Part shown: one piece after another, positions 1 through 6,408 of the stretch
How the letters are laid out: the number at the start of each line of letters is the position of its first letter
Position numbering within the stretch: position 1 is the first letter of the stretch
Assembly: GCA_020048795.1 (NCBI GenBank)
Contig: JAIFMA010000149.1
Span: 1 to 10,284 of the forward strand
Length of the DNA stretch: 10,284 bases
From: Rhodoferax sp.
Lineage (GTDB): Bacteria; Pseudomonadota; Gammaproteobacteria; Burkholderiales; Burkholderiaceae_C
Direction of reading: 5' to 3'
Notes under the pieces: model-generated
The model's input: only the letters and a program-made list of their open reading frames with translations
Told to the model about the DNA's origin: nothing
The model's database searches: none
Made by a program: the position numbers and the translations under genes

Positions 1-252
1 AACCCGGTCAGCCTGTACGATGATTGATGTCAAACTGGCTTCGCTTCAGGCTCATACCTGAATTGGAAAATACTGTGTTTTTACGAGGAAAGGGCAGATT
101 AAGCGCACCATTGTGGGGTGCTTACAACGTTCAGTGACAAGCCTCAAACTGAATAATCAAACGCTGATACACCGGTCGGAAAACGGCATACCGCTTTACA
201 GTTAATTATGCTGATGAAATAATTATGCTAACTCAATAAAAACTTGTAAATC
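1..252. other. AT-rich leader upstream of the AAA+ gene, no gene recognised
   Basis: No convincing coding region is visible; the short open stretches at the left edge (one ending with TGA near position 60) are too short to assign. The part nearest the gene is AT-rich and carries a 10-bp direct repeat, TAATTATGCT, at 203-212 and 220-229. A possible sigma-70 arrangement is TTTACA (195-200) or TTACAG (196-201) with ATAATT or TAATTA around 219-225. This is weak and only suggestive. The 20 bases before the ATG are A/T-rich and contain no Shine-Dalgarno sequence. Confidence 0.5.
203..229 (+). repeat. 10-bp direct repeat before the AAA+ gene
   Basis: TAATTATGCT occurs at 203-212 and again at 220-229, exactly 17 bp from start to start, and is flanked by GTTA (201-204) and TAAC (229-232). 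The second copy overlaps the best -10 candidate of the downstream gene. It could be a regulator or autoregulatory binding site, but it could also be chance in an AT-rich stretch. The repeat is seen directly; its function is inference. Confidence 0.45.
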
Positions 253-1443
253 ATGACATACCGTCGCACCACACTTGCTCAGGAAATGGCACAGCAACTC
301 CTGCAGCCCTCTTTTCTGGACACCTCGTTGCGCTCAGGGCTATTTCTCTCAGGTCAACGGCGGGTGGGCAAGACAACCTTTCTCGCCACCGATCTGATTC
401 CAGCTTTGGAGGAGCGGGGGGCTATCGTCATCTACGTCGACCTGTGGAGTCAGCCGCAAGCCAATCCAGCGGATCTGGTTCACGACGCCATTCGGAGGTC
501 ACTGAGTGAACTTCAAATCCCTGGCTCAGGCATCCTGCAGAAACTGAGACGGGTTTCCAGCATCGAGGCAGGTGCCGCGGGGTTTAAATTTGGATTTAAG
601 CTCGCCGACGTGGGCAAGGAGGGGGGCGTAAGCCTTGCCCACGCCTTCAAAGAGCTGATCGACCAGGCTCAAACAAATGTGGTGCTGATCGTTGACGAGG
701 TGCAGCATGCACTGGGAGGTGCAGAGGGTGACAACATGCTCCATGCACTCAAGGCAACGCGTGACGCCATCAACACCCGCCCTGCCACCCCTGGCTACTT
801 TCTTTTCATCGGGACGGGTTCGCATCGGGCGCGAGTCCAGGAACTCTCCGTCAAGGGCAACCAGGCATTCAATGGTGCGGTCACGCATGAGTTTCCGGTG
901 CTTGGGCGAGATTTTATTGAATACATCCTGCACCAAGTCCAGACACAGTTAGGCGCCAAAACCCCATCGATAGCGGTCACTGAAGAGGCATTCAAGCGAA
1001 TGGGTAGCCGCCCCGAAGAATTGATGAAAGCGCTCAATGTCTTGCGCACCTTACCCCAAGGGGCAGACGCTGACGAGCATTTGCCAACAATTGCTCAGTC
1101 ACTGGGTGCTGCGGCGGCAGATGTTGAGCTTCAAAAAATAGAAGCGCTGGGCCCTCTTGCAGAAGCGGTTTTTTCACGTATTTGCAGTATTGGAGGCAGC
1201 GTCAAGGGCGGGTTTACGGCAGACGCGCTGAAAGAGTACTCAGTGAAGACAGGCCGGGAAGTCACCACCCAAGAGGTTCAAAGCGTGATCGGCCTGATGA
1301 CTTCTGCCAACTTGCTCATGCGTGTCAGCCACGGTCACTATGGGGTGACCGATAGCTTTGTCGAGAAAGCGTGGATGGCACGATTGCAGGCCGATCAACT
1401 CTGGAGGTCTGATACACCCCCGGACCAGAAAGCAACCGCTTAG
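253..1443 (+). CDS. AAA+ family ATP-binding protein with C-terminal winged helix (orphan)
   Basis: This is a 396-residue cytoplasmic P-loop ATPase of the Orc/Cdc6-like or STAND-like AAA class. Visible motifs are Walker A GQRRVGKT at residues 34-41, Walker B VVLIVDEVQ at 143-151 (D148, E149), a sensor-1-like strand ending in GTGS (187-190), and a sensor-2-like helix GSRPEELMKAL with R253. The last third (about 300-378) reads as a winged helix-turn-helix ending in a beta hairpin (LMRVSHGHYGVTD), so DNA or partner binding is likely. There is no signal peptide or membrane segment. The ATG at 253 is the only start with a full N-terminal helix before the P-loop, although no ribosome binding site precedes it. 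The gene has no operon partner: it is followed by a strong terminator and then an IS scar. Related stand-alone ATPases are usually annotated only as 'ATP-binding protein', and no specific function can be given. The ATPase fold call is firm; any role in DNA transactions or defence is speculation. Confidence 0.85.
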   Translation: MTYRRTTLAQEMAQQLLQPSFLDTSLRSGLFLSGQRRVGKTTFLATDLIPALEERGAIVIYVDLWSQPQANPADLVHDAIRRSLSELQIPGSGILQKLRRVSSIEAGAAGFKFGFKLADVGKEGGVSLAHAFKELIDQAQTNVVLIVDEVQHALGGAEGDNMLHALKATRDAINTRPATPGYFLFIGTGSHRARVQELSVKGNQAFNGAVTHEFPVLGRDFIEYILHQVQTQLGAKTPSIAVTEEAFKRMGSRPEELMKALNVLRTLPQGADADEHLPTIAQSLGAAAADVELQKIEALGPLAEAVFSRICSIGGSVKGGFTADALKEYSVKTGREVTTQEVQSVIGLMTSANLLMRVSHGHYGVTDSFVEKAWMARLQADQLWRSDTPPDQKATA

Positions 1444-1496
1444 ACGGCTGGAAAATCACTGGTTGGATCAACACCGCTACCCACTGGGCGCACAAC

Positions 1497-1523
1497 AAAA
1501 AGCCGCCCGAAGGCGGCTTTTTT
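1497..1523. terminator. Bidirectional intrinsic terminator
   Basis: The stem AGCCGCC (1501-1507) and GGCGGCT (1512-1518) with a CGAA tetraloop is flanked by an A-run on the left (1497-1501) and a T-run on the right (1518-1523), so it can terminate in both directions. On the plus strand it ends the AAA+ gene, whose stop is about 55 bp upstream. On the minus strand it lies about 35 bp beyond the stop codon of the porin remnant and was probably the terminator of that lost gene. Confidence 0.9.
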
Positions 1524-1557
1524 GGAATGATCGTCGGCAATACCGATCAGAGCGCTA

Positions 1558-1578
1558 TTAGAACGTGTGCTTAACGCC
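1558..1578 (-). pseudogene. 3' remnant of a lost porin gene (GVKHTF-stop)
   Basis: Read on the minus strand, these bases encode G-V-K-H-T-F followed by TAA, the same last residues and stop as the intact porin ending at 1886. The first 15 bases from the stop (TTAGAACGTGTGCTT) are identical in the two places. A C-terminal Phe is the standard outer-membrane insertion signal. Homology stops at 1578/1579, where IS4-family transposase sequence begins on the other strand. The terminator at 1497-1523 lies downstream at a distance similar to that of the terminator beyond the intact porin. I infer that a tandem porin copy stood here and was removed by IS insertion and deletion. The remnant is short, so convergent codon use in a conserved porin end cannot be fully excluded. 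Confidence 0.65.
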
Positions 1579-1784
1579 CATTTGCGCATCAAAGTGTTTT
1601 TTGGCACCAGCGAGAACGCAGTCAAGACGCAGATATGGATTGCCATATCGACCTACCTGCTGATTGCCACCTACAAATCCTGAGCTTGTCCATGTTTGAA
1701 AATGTTCCAATAAATCAACTGCTTACACCACCCTCAACGGATTCAGATCAGGATTTCGAGTCAAATCAGCTCGCTCTCCTATGA
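1579..1784 (+). pseudogene. IS4-family transposase, C-terminal remnant with deletion and frameshift
   Basis: From CAT at 1579 one frame reads HLRIKVFFGTSENAVKTQIW and on to ATYKS, then a stop at 1681-1683. This is the hallmark segment after the catalytic Glu helix in DDE transposases of the IS4 family. The family's end then continues in another frame from 1680: LSLSMFENVPINQLLTPP, finishing ANQL-like (SNQLALL) at TGA 1782-1784. In intact members these two segments are joined by roughly 15-20 residues (KKRL...SLY.ILQI), so an internal deletion of about 50 bp has shifted the frame. The catalytic core and all upstream sequence are missing, so the element is inactive. The family call rests on remembered family consensus and was not checked by search. 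Confidence 0.85.
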
Positions 1785-1790
1785 GGAACG

Positions 1791-1805
1791 TTGGGACACT
1801 ACTGA
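1791..1805. repeat. Possible right terminal inverted repeat of the IS4 remnant
   Basis: The sequence TTGGGACACTACTGA begins 6 bp after the transposase stop, where the right end of an IS4-type element would lie, and its GGACA-TACTG composition resembles ends of that family. The matching left end is absent because the left part of the element is deleted, so this cannot be confirmed within the window. Confidence 0.35.
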
Positions 1806-1813
1806 TAGGCGTT

Positions 1814-1846
1814 AAAAAACCCCACTCAGTTTCCCGAGCGGGGTTT
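1814..1846 (-). terminator. Intrinsic terminator of the minus-strand porin
   Basis: On the minus strand, AAACCCC-G-CTC pairs with GAG-T-GGGGTTT (plus-strand arms 1817-1827 and 1836-1846, one internal mismatch), followed by a run of six T. It sits about 40 bp beyond the porin stop codon at 1886-1888. Confidence 0.8.
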
Positions 1847-1885
1847 AGATGTTTTAACCGTCAGCTGACTTGCGCCAGCGTTGGA

Positions 1886-2878
1886 TTAGAACGTGTGCTT
1901 CACACCAACAGCATAGAGCTGACGCTTGCTGACATCGTAAAGCGTTGTGCGCTTGGACATGCTGTAAGCCACAGCCACACCAAAGCCAGTATTTGTCGTA
2001 CCGTTATAAAGGCCCATTGCAGGCTTCACCAGAAGGTTGTCAGCCGCAATCGAAGCAGCAGCAACATCGTTACGTGAGGAACGTGCAAACCCACCTGACA
2101 CGGTTATCGCAGAAGACACTGGCACGTCAACACCAATCTGGTAGTCCTTCACATCAAAATCACCGCTCTTTGTTTGCGCATAACTAGCCAGCAATTTGGC
2201 TACGCCAAAATCGTAAGAACCGTTCAACGTTGTGATTTTCAGGTCATCAGCACTGGAATCGTTTTGCACTTGGTAGGCAAAATTCACAGCAATCGGACCC
2301 CCAGCGTACGCAACATTGAAGTCAACCATATCCTTGGTGATGTTTGGGGTTTCATCAAGACCATAGCTAACCGCAAAAGTCACACCACCGAAGCTCGGTG
2401 AAGCGTATTTGATCGAATTGCCGGGGTTAGATGAGTACACCGAATTGGCAACCCACACGCCATTCGTGGCAGACAATCCAGAGTCAAAACCGCTGTTGGA
2501 TACACCCATCACATCATCGGTAGCAGTCCACATCTTGCCAAAAGTCACTTCACCAAAACCACCAGCCAAACCCACATACGACAGACGGGAGAAGGCTTGA
2601 CCAGCAGTGCCAGCGCCAGTGTCTAAAGCTATGCCTTGCTCAAGGGTGAAGACAGCCTTCAAGCCACCACCCAAGTCTTCAGCACCTTTTAAACCCCAAC
2701 GACTACCGGAAACACCCCCGCTCTCCATTACAGTCGTGCTATCGGCCTTGTCGGACACTTTAGATGCCTTCAAGTTACCGAGCCAAATGTCCGCAATACC
2801 ATAAACATTCACAGTGGACTGAGCAAACGAAGCACCAGATGCTGCCAGAACAGCCAAAGCAATCAGACTTTTTTTCAT
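1886..2878 (-). CDS. Outer-membrane porin (Gram-negative trimeric porin family, Omp32-like)
   Basis: This 330-residue general-diffusion porin is exported by Sec and assembled into the outer membrane as a 16-stranded barrel. Residues 1-19 (MKKSLIALAVLAASGASFA) are a classic signal peptide, with cleavage before QSTVNVYG, the usual first beta strand of betaproteobacterial porins. The family block GSRWGLKGAEDLGGGLKAVF follows around residues 58-77, and the chain ends with VGVKHTF, whose terminal Phe is the BAM recognition signal. Mature length is about 311 residues, typical for the family. The ATG at 2878 is supported by GGAG at 2887-2890. The eyelet segment reads GKMWTATDD rather than the GRQYTPAFE seen in the neighbouring porin, so selectivity may differ. 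It is divergent from porin 2, has its own terminator, and has a lost paralogue downstream. Substrate cannot be predicted. No regulator is encoded nearby. Confidence 0.93.
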   Translation of the reverse strand: MKKSLIALAVLAASGASFAQSTVNVYGIADIWLGNLKASKVSDKADSTTVMESGGVSGSRWGLKGAEDLGGGLKAVFTLEQGIALDTGAGTAGQAFSRLSYVGLAGGFGEVTFGKMWTATDDVMGVSNSGFDSGLSATNGVWVANSVYSSNPGNSIKYASPSFGGVTFAVSYGLDETPNITKDMVDFNVAYAGGPIAVNFAYQVQNDSSADDLKITTLNGSYDFGVAKLLASYAQTKSGDFDVKDYQIGVDVPVSSAITVSGGFARSSRNDVAAASIAADNLLVKPAMGLYNGTTNTGFGVAVAYSMSKRTTLYDVSKRQLYAVGVKHTF

Positions 2879-2886
2879 TTCAAAAA

Positions 2887-2890
2887 CTCC
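2887..2890 (-). promoter_or_regulatory. Ribosome binding site of the minus-strand porin
   Basis: GGAG on the minus strand stands 8 nt before the ATG at 2876-2878 and fixes that start. Confidence 0.8.
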
Positions 2891-3131
2891 AAAAAATAAA
2901 CATCACGGGAGGATTTAAACACGCAGGTGCCTAAAAACTGCTTTTCAGGGCATAACGGCCACTATTGGCGACTCTGAAGCTTGAATTTTGTCGCGTGACT
3001 GCAACAAACCAGGTGCAAATTTGACGAATCACCATCAAACCGACACACATCGATATTCTTCAACGGTGTGAACAAGTTAGCGAATTTTTCGGGCTTGCAA
3101 CCGATGCACCAATTGAGGGAAAACCCTGTAC

Positions 3132-3137
3132 GATAAT
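3132..3137 (+). promoter_or_regulatory. Possible -10 element of porin 2
   Basis: GATAAT lies in the context CTGTACGATAATTCC about 90 bp upstream of the ATG at 3224. No matching -35 at 16-18 bp is convincing, so the promoter may need an activator or the call may be wrong. Confidence 0.3.
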
Positions 3138-3167
3138 TCCCCTAAAAAGTGCATCATCAACAGAAGT

Positions 3168-3183
3168 AAACGGTCGTTCGTTT
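3168..3183. promoter_or_regulatory. TetR-operator-like dyad upstream of porin 2
   Basis: AAACGGTCGTTCGTTT is an imperfect palindrome: AAACG..C and G..CGTTT match in 12 of 16 positions around the centre at 3175/3176. Its pattern AAACGnnCGnnCGTTT resembles operators of the TetR/AcrR family. A second, overlapping inverted repeat CGGTC (3171-3175) / GACCG (3184-3188) shares the site. It lies 40 bp before the porin 2 start, inside the probable leader, a position suited to repression. No tetR gene is in the window. Confidence 0.4.
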
Positions 3184-3223
3184 GACCGGTTCTTTTTGTA
3201 TCTTCCCTTTCTGCTCAATCATC

Positions 3224-4528
3224 ATGAATCATTCAAATACCCCGCGGGCTCTGCCCTTTGCGATCAAATCCGCTGCTTTGGCCTGCACGCTGTTTTGTGC
3301 CGGCCTGGCCAGTGCCCAGTCGAGCGTGACCCTGTATGGTCTGGCCGATGCAGGCATTACCTCGGTCAGTGGCTTGAGGGGCGGCACCGTCACGCAGTTG
3401 GCCAGTGGCATCATGGAGGGCTCGCGCTGGGGCCTGAAGGGCACTGAAGACATGGGCGGTGGCTACAAAACCATTTTTACGCTGGAAGCCCGTGTGGAAC
3501 TGGACACGGGGGGCTCCGGCACCCGTCCCAATAGCTGGTTGCAGGGCACACCCCAACTGTCAGACCGCCTGAGCTTGCCCAGCGCGCTGGGTCTGCCCCA
3601 AGCCATCATCAGCAAGGTTGAGCCTGTGATCACCAGCCAGTGGGGCGTGAATGTCAATAACGCCGCGTTTGATCGGCAGGCGTTTGTCGGCGTGATTACC
3701 CCGATGGGTGCGGTACTCGCTGGTCGCCAGTACACGCCGGCCTTCGAGACCAATGTCACTTATGACATCATGGGCACGCAGTCGGCCTTGTCGGCTGGGC
3801 AGATCATAGCCTTCCCGGCAGTACTGGAAATCCGCAAGTCCAACGCGTTGTCATACCGCTTTGTCAAAGATGGCCTTTCAGGCTCGTTCATGTATGCGCT
3901 GGGTGAAGTAGCAGGTGACACTGCAAAAGGCCGGATGATTGGTTTGAATGCCAATTACAAGACCGATGTGTTTTCTGTCGGGTTTGGCTATAACACCGCC
4001 AACAATGAATTGGGCGACAAGTCCCTGACCACCTCAGTGCTGGGTGCATCGATGAACTTTGGTAGCGGCACGGCTAGCACCATGGTCGCCAAGATCACCG
4101 ATGACAACCCGAATGGTTTCTCGGCTATCGGCCCTGTGGTTGCAGCCGGCATGATCGCTGCTGGTGTCCCTGACGCCACCGCAAAAGCTACCGGCAGCGC
4201 CGCCCAGGCGGCTTACATCAAAGCCTTCAAGGTGGATGGCACGCTGTTCCACATTGGTTACCGCCACCTGATGGGCGCGCATTCGATTTCCGTCGCGTAT
4301 AACAAGTACGATGACAACCGTCCGTCGGATGCGGATGTGTCATCCTACGGCGTGGCATACACCTATTCGCTGTCTAAACGCACCGACCTCAATGCAGTGG
4401 TGGTGCGCTACGACAATGGCGAGCGTGGTCAGGTGGCCCCTGGCGGCAACGGCTACATCGGTGGCGTTACCGCTTCTGCCGGCACCAGTTCCACTGGCAT
4501 CGCGCTGGGCGTGCGCCACCGCTTCTGA
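3224..4528 (+). CDS. Outer-membrane porin 2 (large member of the Gram-negative porin family)
   Basis: This is a 434-residue outer-membrane diffusion channel. I chose the ATG at 3224 because it gives a proper signal peptide (basic/polar start, hydrophobic core AALACTLFCAGLASA) cut before QSSVTLYG; the longer TTG start at 3182 would put 14 extra residues in front. No clear Shine-Dalgarno sequence precedes either start. Family marks are GSRWGLKGTEDMGGGYKTIF near the N-terminus, the eyelet segment GRQYTPAFE, and the end GIALGVRHRF with terminal Phe. It is roughly 100 residues longer than the neighbouring porin. Much of the excess lies in a segment around PSALGLPQAIISKVEP before the eyelet and in an Ala-rich segment (AAGMIAAGVPDATAKATGSA), both likely surface loops. 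It faces a GMC dehydrogenase gene convergently. A shared alcohol or aromatic substrate would be an attractive idea but is not shown by sequence. Confidence 0.92.
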   Translation: MNHSNTPRALPFAIKSAALACTLFCAGLASAQSSVTLYGLADAGITSVSGLRGGTVTQLASGIMEGSRWGLKGTEDMGGGYKTIFTLEARVELDTGGSGTRPNSWLQGTPQLSDRLSLPSALGLPQAIISKVEPVITSQWGVNVNNAAFDRQAFVGVITPMGAVLAGRQYTPAFETNVTYDIMGTQSALSAGQIIAFPAVLEIRKSNALSYRFVKDGLSGSFMYALGEVAGDTAKGRMIGLNANYKTDVFSVGFGYNTANNELGDKSLTTSVLGASMNFGSGTASTMVAKITDDNPNGFSAIGPVVAAGMIAAGVPDATAKATGSAAQAAYIKAFKVDGTLFHIGYRHLMGAHSISVAYNKYDDNRPSDADVSSYGVAYTYSLSKRTDLNAVVVRYDNGERGQVAPGGNGYIGGVTASAGTSSTGIALGVRHRF

Positions 4529-4551
4529 TTGGCGTGACGGCCAAGTGCAAA

Positions 4552-4575
4552 TGGCCCCTGGCGAGGGGCTATTTT
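4552..4575 (+). terminator. Intrinsic terminator of porin 2
   Basis: GCCCCT (4554-4559), loop GGCG, AGGGGC (4564-4569), then TATTTT. It lies about 25 bp after the porin 2 stop codon. The T-run is only on the right, so it serves mainly the plus strand. Confidence 0.8.
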
Positions 4576-4603
4576 CATCGCATGGAACAATGTACAGTAG
4601 ATG

Positions 4604-4664
4604 AAATTTGATACTATTGTTATAGCATTTTGCGCTTTATCCATAAGGGCTAGAGGCAAAAAAG
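4604..4664. repeat. Short interspersed AT-rich repeat, copy A (intergenic)
   Basis: This block, with core TAGCATTTTGCGC, a 7-nt variable stretch and ATAAGGGC, followed by TAGAGGC and an A-run, resembles a short interspersed sequence I recall from Comamonadaceae genomes (GATAGC...TAGCGC...AAGCGCTAGAGGC). A second, diverged copy lies at 9577-9622. Over the 28-nt core the arms match in 17 positions with identical spacing, while the central 7 nt do not match at all. It lies between two convergent genes. Family membership was not checked by search. Confidence 0.5.
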
Positions 4665-4693
4665 ACTTGTGATGAGTGCCGCAATGGGTTAAA

Positions 4694-6295
4694 TCACGCG
4701 CTGGCTGACGGGCTCATCCGGATCAGGTCAGCGGCCTTTTCTGCGATCATCATCACGGGCGCATTGGTATTGCCGCTGACCACCCGCGGCATGATGGACG
4801 CATCGACCACACGCAGCCCCTGCATGCCGCGCACGCGCAGTTGCGCATCGACCACGTCCATGTCGGTATTGCCCATGCGGCAACTGCCCACCGGGTGATA
4901 AATGGTGTCGCCATAGTCACGAATCACCTGCTCGATCTGGGCATCAGTTTGCGCGCCCGCTGTGCTGGCGAGTTCACGCCCGCCAAATTGCGCCAGCGCA
5001 GGTTGCGCCAGGATGTTGCGCATCAGTTTGAAGCCGCGAATCATGCGGTCCATGTCATCACGGTGGCCCAAAAAGTCGGGGTCCACCAGCGGCAAGGCCA
5101 TCGGGTCCTTGCTGGCCAGCCTGACGCTGCCACGGCTTAAGGGCCGCAAGATGCACACATGGCACGAAAAACCGTGACCCAGGCTCAGGGTGCGGCCGTG
5201 GTTGATGAGCTTGCCGATGACAAAGTGAAGTTGCAAATCTGGCGTAGCTTCATCGGTTTGGCTCTTGATAAAGCCACCGGCTTCGGCAAAGTTGGTGGTC
5301 AGCATGCCGCTGCGCTGATTGCGCCACTCGAAAATGCCCTTGAGCGTGCGGATGCCGCCGGTCAGCGACAGGCCAAACAGGTCAGTAGCTTTGGGTGCGT
5401 GCACCACTTGCACGATGTCGGGATGGTCATGCAGGTGCTGCCCCACGCCGGGCAGGTCGTGCTGGGTGGCAATGCCACTGTCCAGCAGATGCTGGTGCGG
5501 ACCAATGCCCGACAGCATCAAAATCTGCGGTGACTGGATGGCGCCGGCGCACAGCAGCACCTCGCGCTGGCATTTGAGCTGTTTGATGTGCCCGTCATGC
5601 ACAAATTCGACACCCACGGCGCGCTTTTTTTCAAGCAGGATGCGGGTAATGTGTGCGCTGGTGAAAACCTGCAGGTTGGGGCGAGACAGGTTGGGAGTCA
5701 GGTAGGCTTTGGCGGCGCTGCAGCGTTCGCCATTCCGGTGGGTGGCCTGGTACAGCCCGACACCTTCCTGGTCGGCACCATTGAAGTCCGGGTTGACCTT
5801 GTAGCCGGCCTGTGCACCAGCTTGTACAAACAGTGCACCAAAGCGGTTTGGGCTGCGCAGGTCCATCACATTAAGCGGGCCGCCGGTGCCGTGGAAGGCA
5901 TCAGCACCGCGTTCGTTGTGCTCAGCGCGTTTGAAGTAGGGCAACACGTCATCAAAGGCCCAGCCCGGGTTGCCCTGCGCGGCCCAGTGGTCGTAGTCTT
6001 GACGCTGTCCGCGGATGTAGACCATGGCGTTGAGCGAGCTTGACCCACCCAGCACCTTGCCACGTGGTTGGTAGCCCGCGCGGCCATTGAGCCCGGGCTG
6101 CGGCACGGTGTCAAGCCCCCAGCCCAGCAAGCTGAACTTGGCCAGACCGGCCAGACCGGCCGGACAATGAATCAGCACGTTGCTGTCCACCGGCCCGGCC
6201 TCAAGCAGGGCCACGGTGGTGCCGGGGTCTTCAGACAGGCGCGCGGCCAAGACGCAGCCCGCCGAGCCGGCACCGATGATGATGTAGTCAAACAT
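4694..6295 (-). CDS. GMC-family FAD-dependent oxidoreductase (choline/alcohol dehydrogenase-like)
   Basis: This 533-residue flavoenzyme oxidises a primary alcohol to the aldehyde, with electrons passing from FAD to an acceptor. The N-terminal FYIIIGAGSAG-type Rossmann fold has GAGSAG at residues 8-13 and the ribose-binding E32 in LLEAGP. GMC signature 1 is RGKVLGGSSSLNAMVYIRG at 78-96, and the second signature GAIQSPQILMLSGIGP follows mid-protein. The catalytic pair is H467 (YHPVGSCRMG) and N511 (GNTNAP), 44 residues apart, exactly the spacing of the His/Asn pair in choline oxidase. It is closest in type to AlkJ/BetA-like dehydrogenases of about 530-560 residues. The ATG at 6295 is fixed by AGGAGA; an upstream in-frame GTG (6346) would add 17 unsupported residues. 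The gene stands alone, without betaine aldehyde dehydrogenase or betI nearby, so choline is not a safe substrate guess. No signal peptide is seen. Confidence 0.92.
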   Translation of the reverse strand: MFDYIIIGAGSAGCVLAARLSEDPGTTVALLEAGPVDSNVLIHCPAGLAGLAKFSLLGWGLDTVPQPGLNGRAGYQPRGKVLGGSSSLNAMVYIRGQRQDYDHWAAQGNPGWAFDDVLPYFKRAEHNERGADAFHGTGGPLNVMDLRSPNRFGALFVQAGAQAGYKVNPDFNGADQEGVGLYQATHRNGERCSAAKAYLTPNLSRPNLQVFTSAHITRILLEKKRAVGVEFVHDGHIKQLKCQREVLLCAGAIQSPQILMLSGIGPHQHLLDSGIATQHDLPGVGQHLHDHPDIVQVVHAPKATDLFGLSLTGGIRTLKGIFEWRNQRSGMLTTNFAEAGGFIKSQTDEATPDLQLHFVIGKLINHGRTLSLGHGFSCHVCILRPLSRGSVRLASKDPMALPLVDPDFLGHRDDMDRMIRGFKLMRNILAQPALAQFGGRELASTAGAQTDAQIEQVIRDYGDTIYHPVGSCRMGNTDMDVVDAQLRVRGMQGLRVVDASIMPRVVSGNTNAPVMMIAEKAADLIRMSPSASA

Positions 6296-6300
6296 GTGAA

Positions 6301-6306
6301 TCTCCT
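6301..6306 (-). promoter_or_regulatory. Ribosome binding site of the GMC oxidoreductase
   Basis: AGGAGA on the minus strand, 5 nt before the ATG at 6293-6295, decides the start in favour of MFDYIII. Confidence 0.85.
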
Positions 6307-6308
6307 GG

Positions 6309-6332
6309 CACCGCCTGAGCCTTTGGGCGGTG
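6309..6332. promoter_or_regulatory. Inverted repeat in the GMC gene leader
   Basis: CACCGCC (6309-6315) and GGCGGTG (6326-6332) form a perfect 7-bp inverted repeat with a 10-nt spacer, ending 2 bp from the GMC ribosome binding site. It could be an operator or an RNA hairpin that limits ribosome access. There is no T-run after it on either strand, so it is not a terminator. Confidence 0.45.
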
Positions 6333-6396
6333 AACTTGCGCTGCACGTTACCGTAAAACGACAGGATGTATTAGAGACTTGACCCAAGCCTTTTAC

Positions 6397-6402
6397 GAGA
6401 GG
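6397..6402 (+). promoter_or_regulatory. Ribosome binding site of the GspE-like ATPase
   Basis: GAGAGG stands 6 nt before the ATG at 6409 and favours that start over the upstream TTG (6379) and the downstream ATG (6427). Confidence 0.65.
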
Positions 6403-6408
6403 CCCAAA

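Larger units (their letters stand above)
2879..3223. other. Divergent porin intergenic region
   Basis: This 345-bp stretch separates two divergent porin genes and holds no coding region. Near the minus-strand porin it carries a good ribosome binding site (GGAG on the minus strand, 2887-2890, 8 nt from the ATG). I could not place a confident sigma-70 promoter for that gene. For porin 2 a GATAAT at 3132-3137 is a possible -10, without a clear -35. A TetR-operator-like dyad lies at 3168-3183. The middle is AT-rich and featureless, as is common for porin leaders that also serve small-RNA control, but no sRNA can be identified. Confidence 0.6.

Noticed and set aside
101..123. Terminator-like hairpin (GCACC/GGTGC) in the left leader
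   Set aside because: The stem is only 5 bp with a 7-nt loop, and no T-run follows on either strand.
526..936. 136-codon open frame on the minus strand
   Set aside because: It is antisense to the AAA+ ATPase core, including Walker B, and has no ribosome binding site or domain.
1440..1646. 68-codon open frame on the minus strand spanning the terminator and the scar
   Set aside because: It runs through a strong hairpin and across the porin/transposase junction, so it is a chance frame.
3182..3223. TTG start giving a 448-residue porin 2
   Set aside because: The 14 added residues precede a complete signal peptide that starts at the ATG at 3224.
5588..6043. 151-codon open frame on the plus strand
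   Set aside because: It is antisense to the GMC dehydrogenase, which has a clear family match over this stretch.
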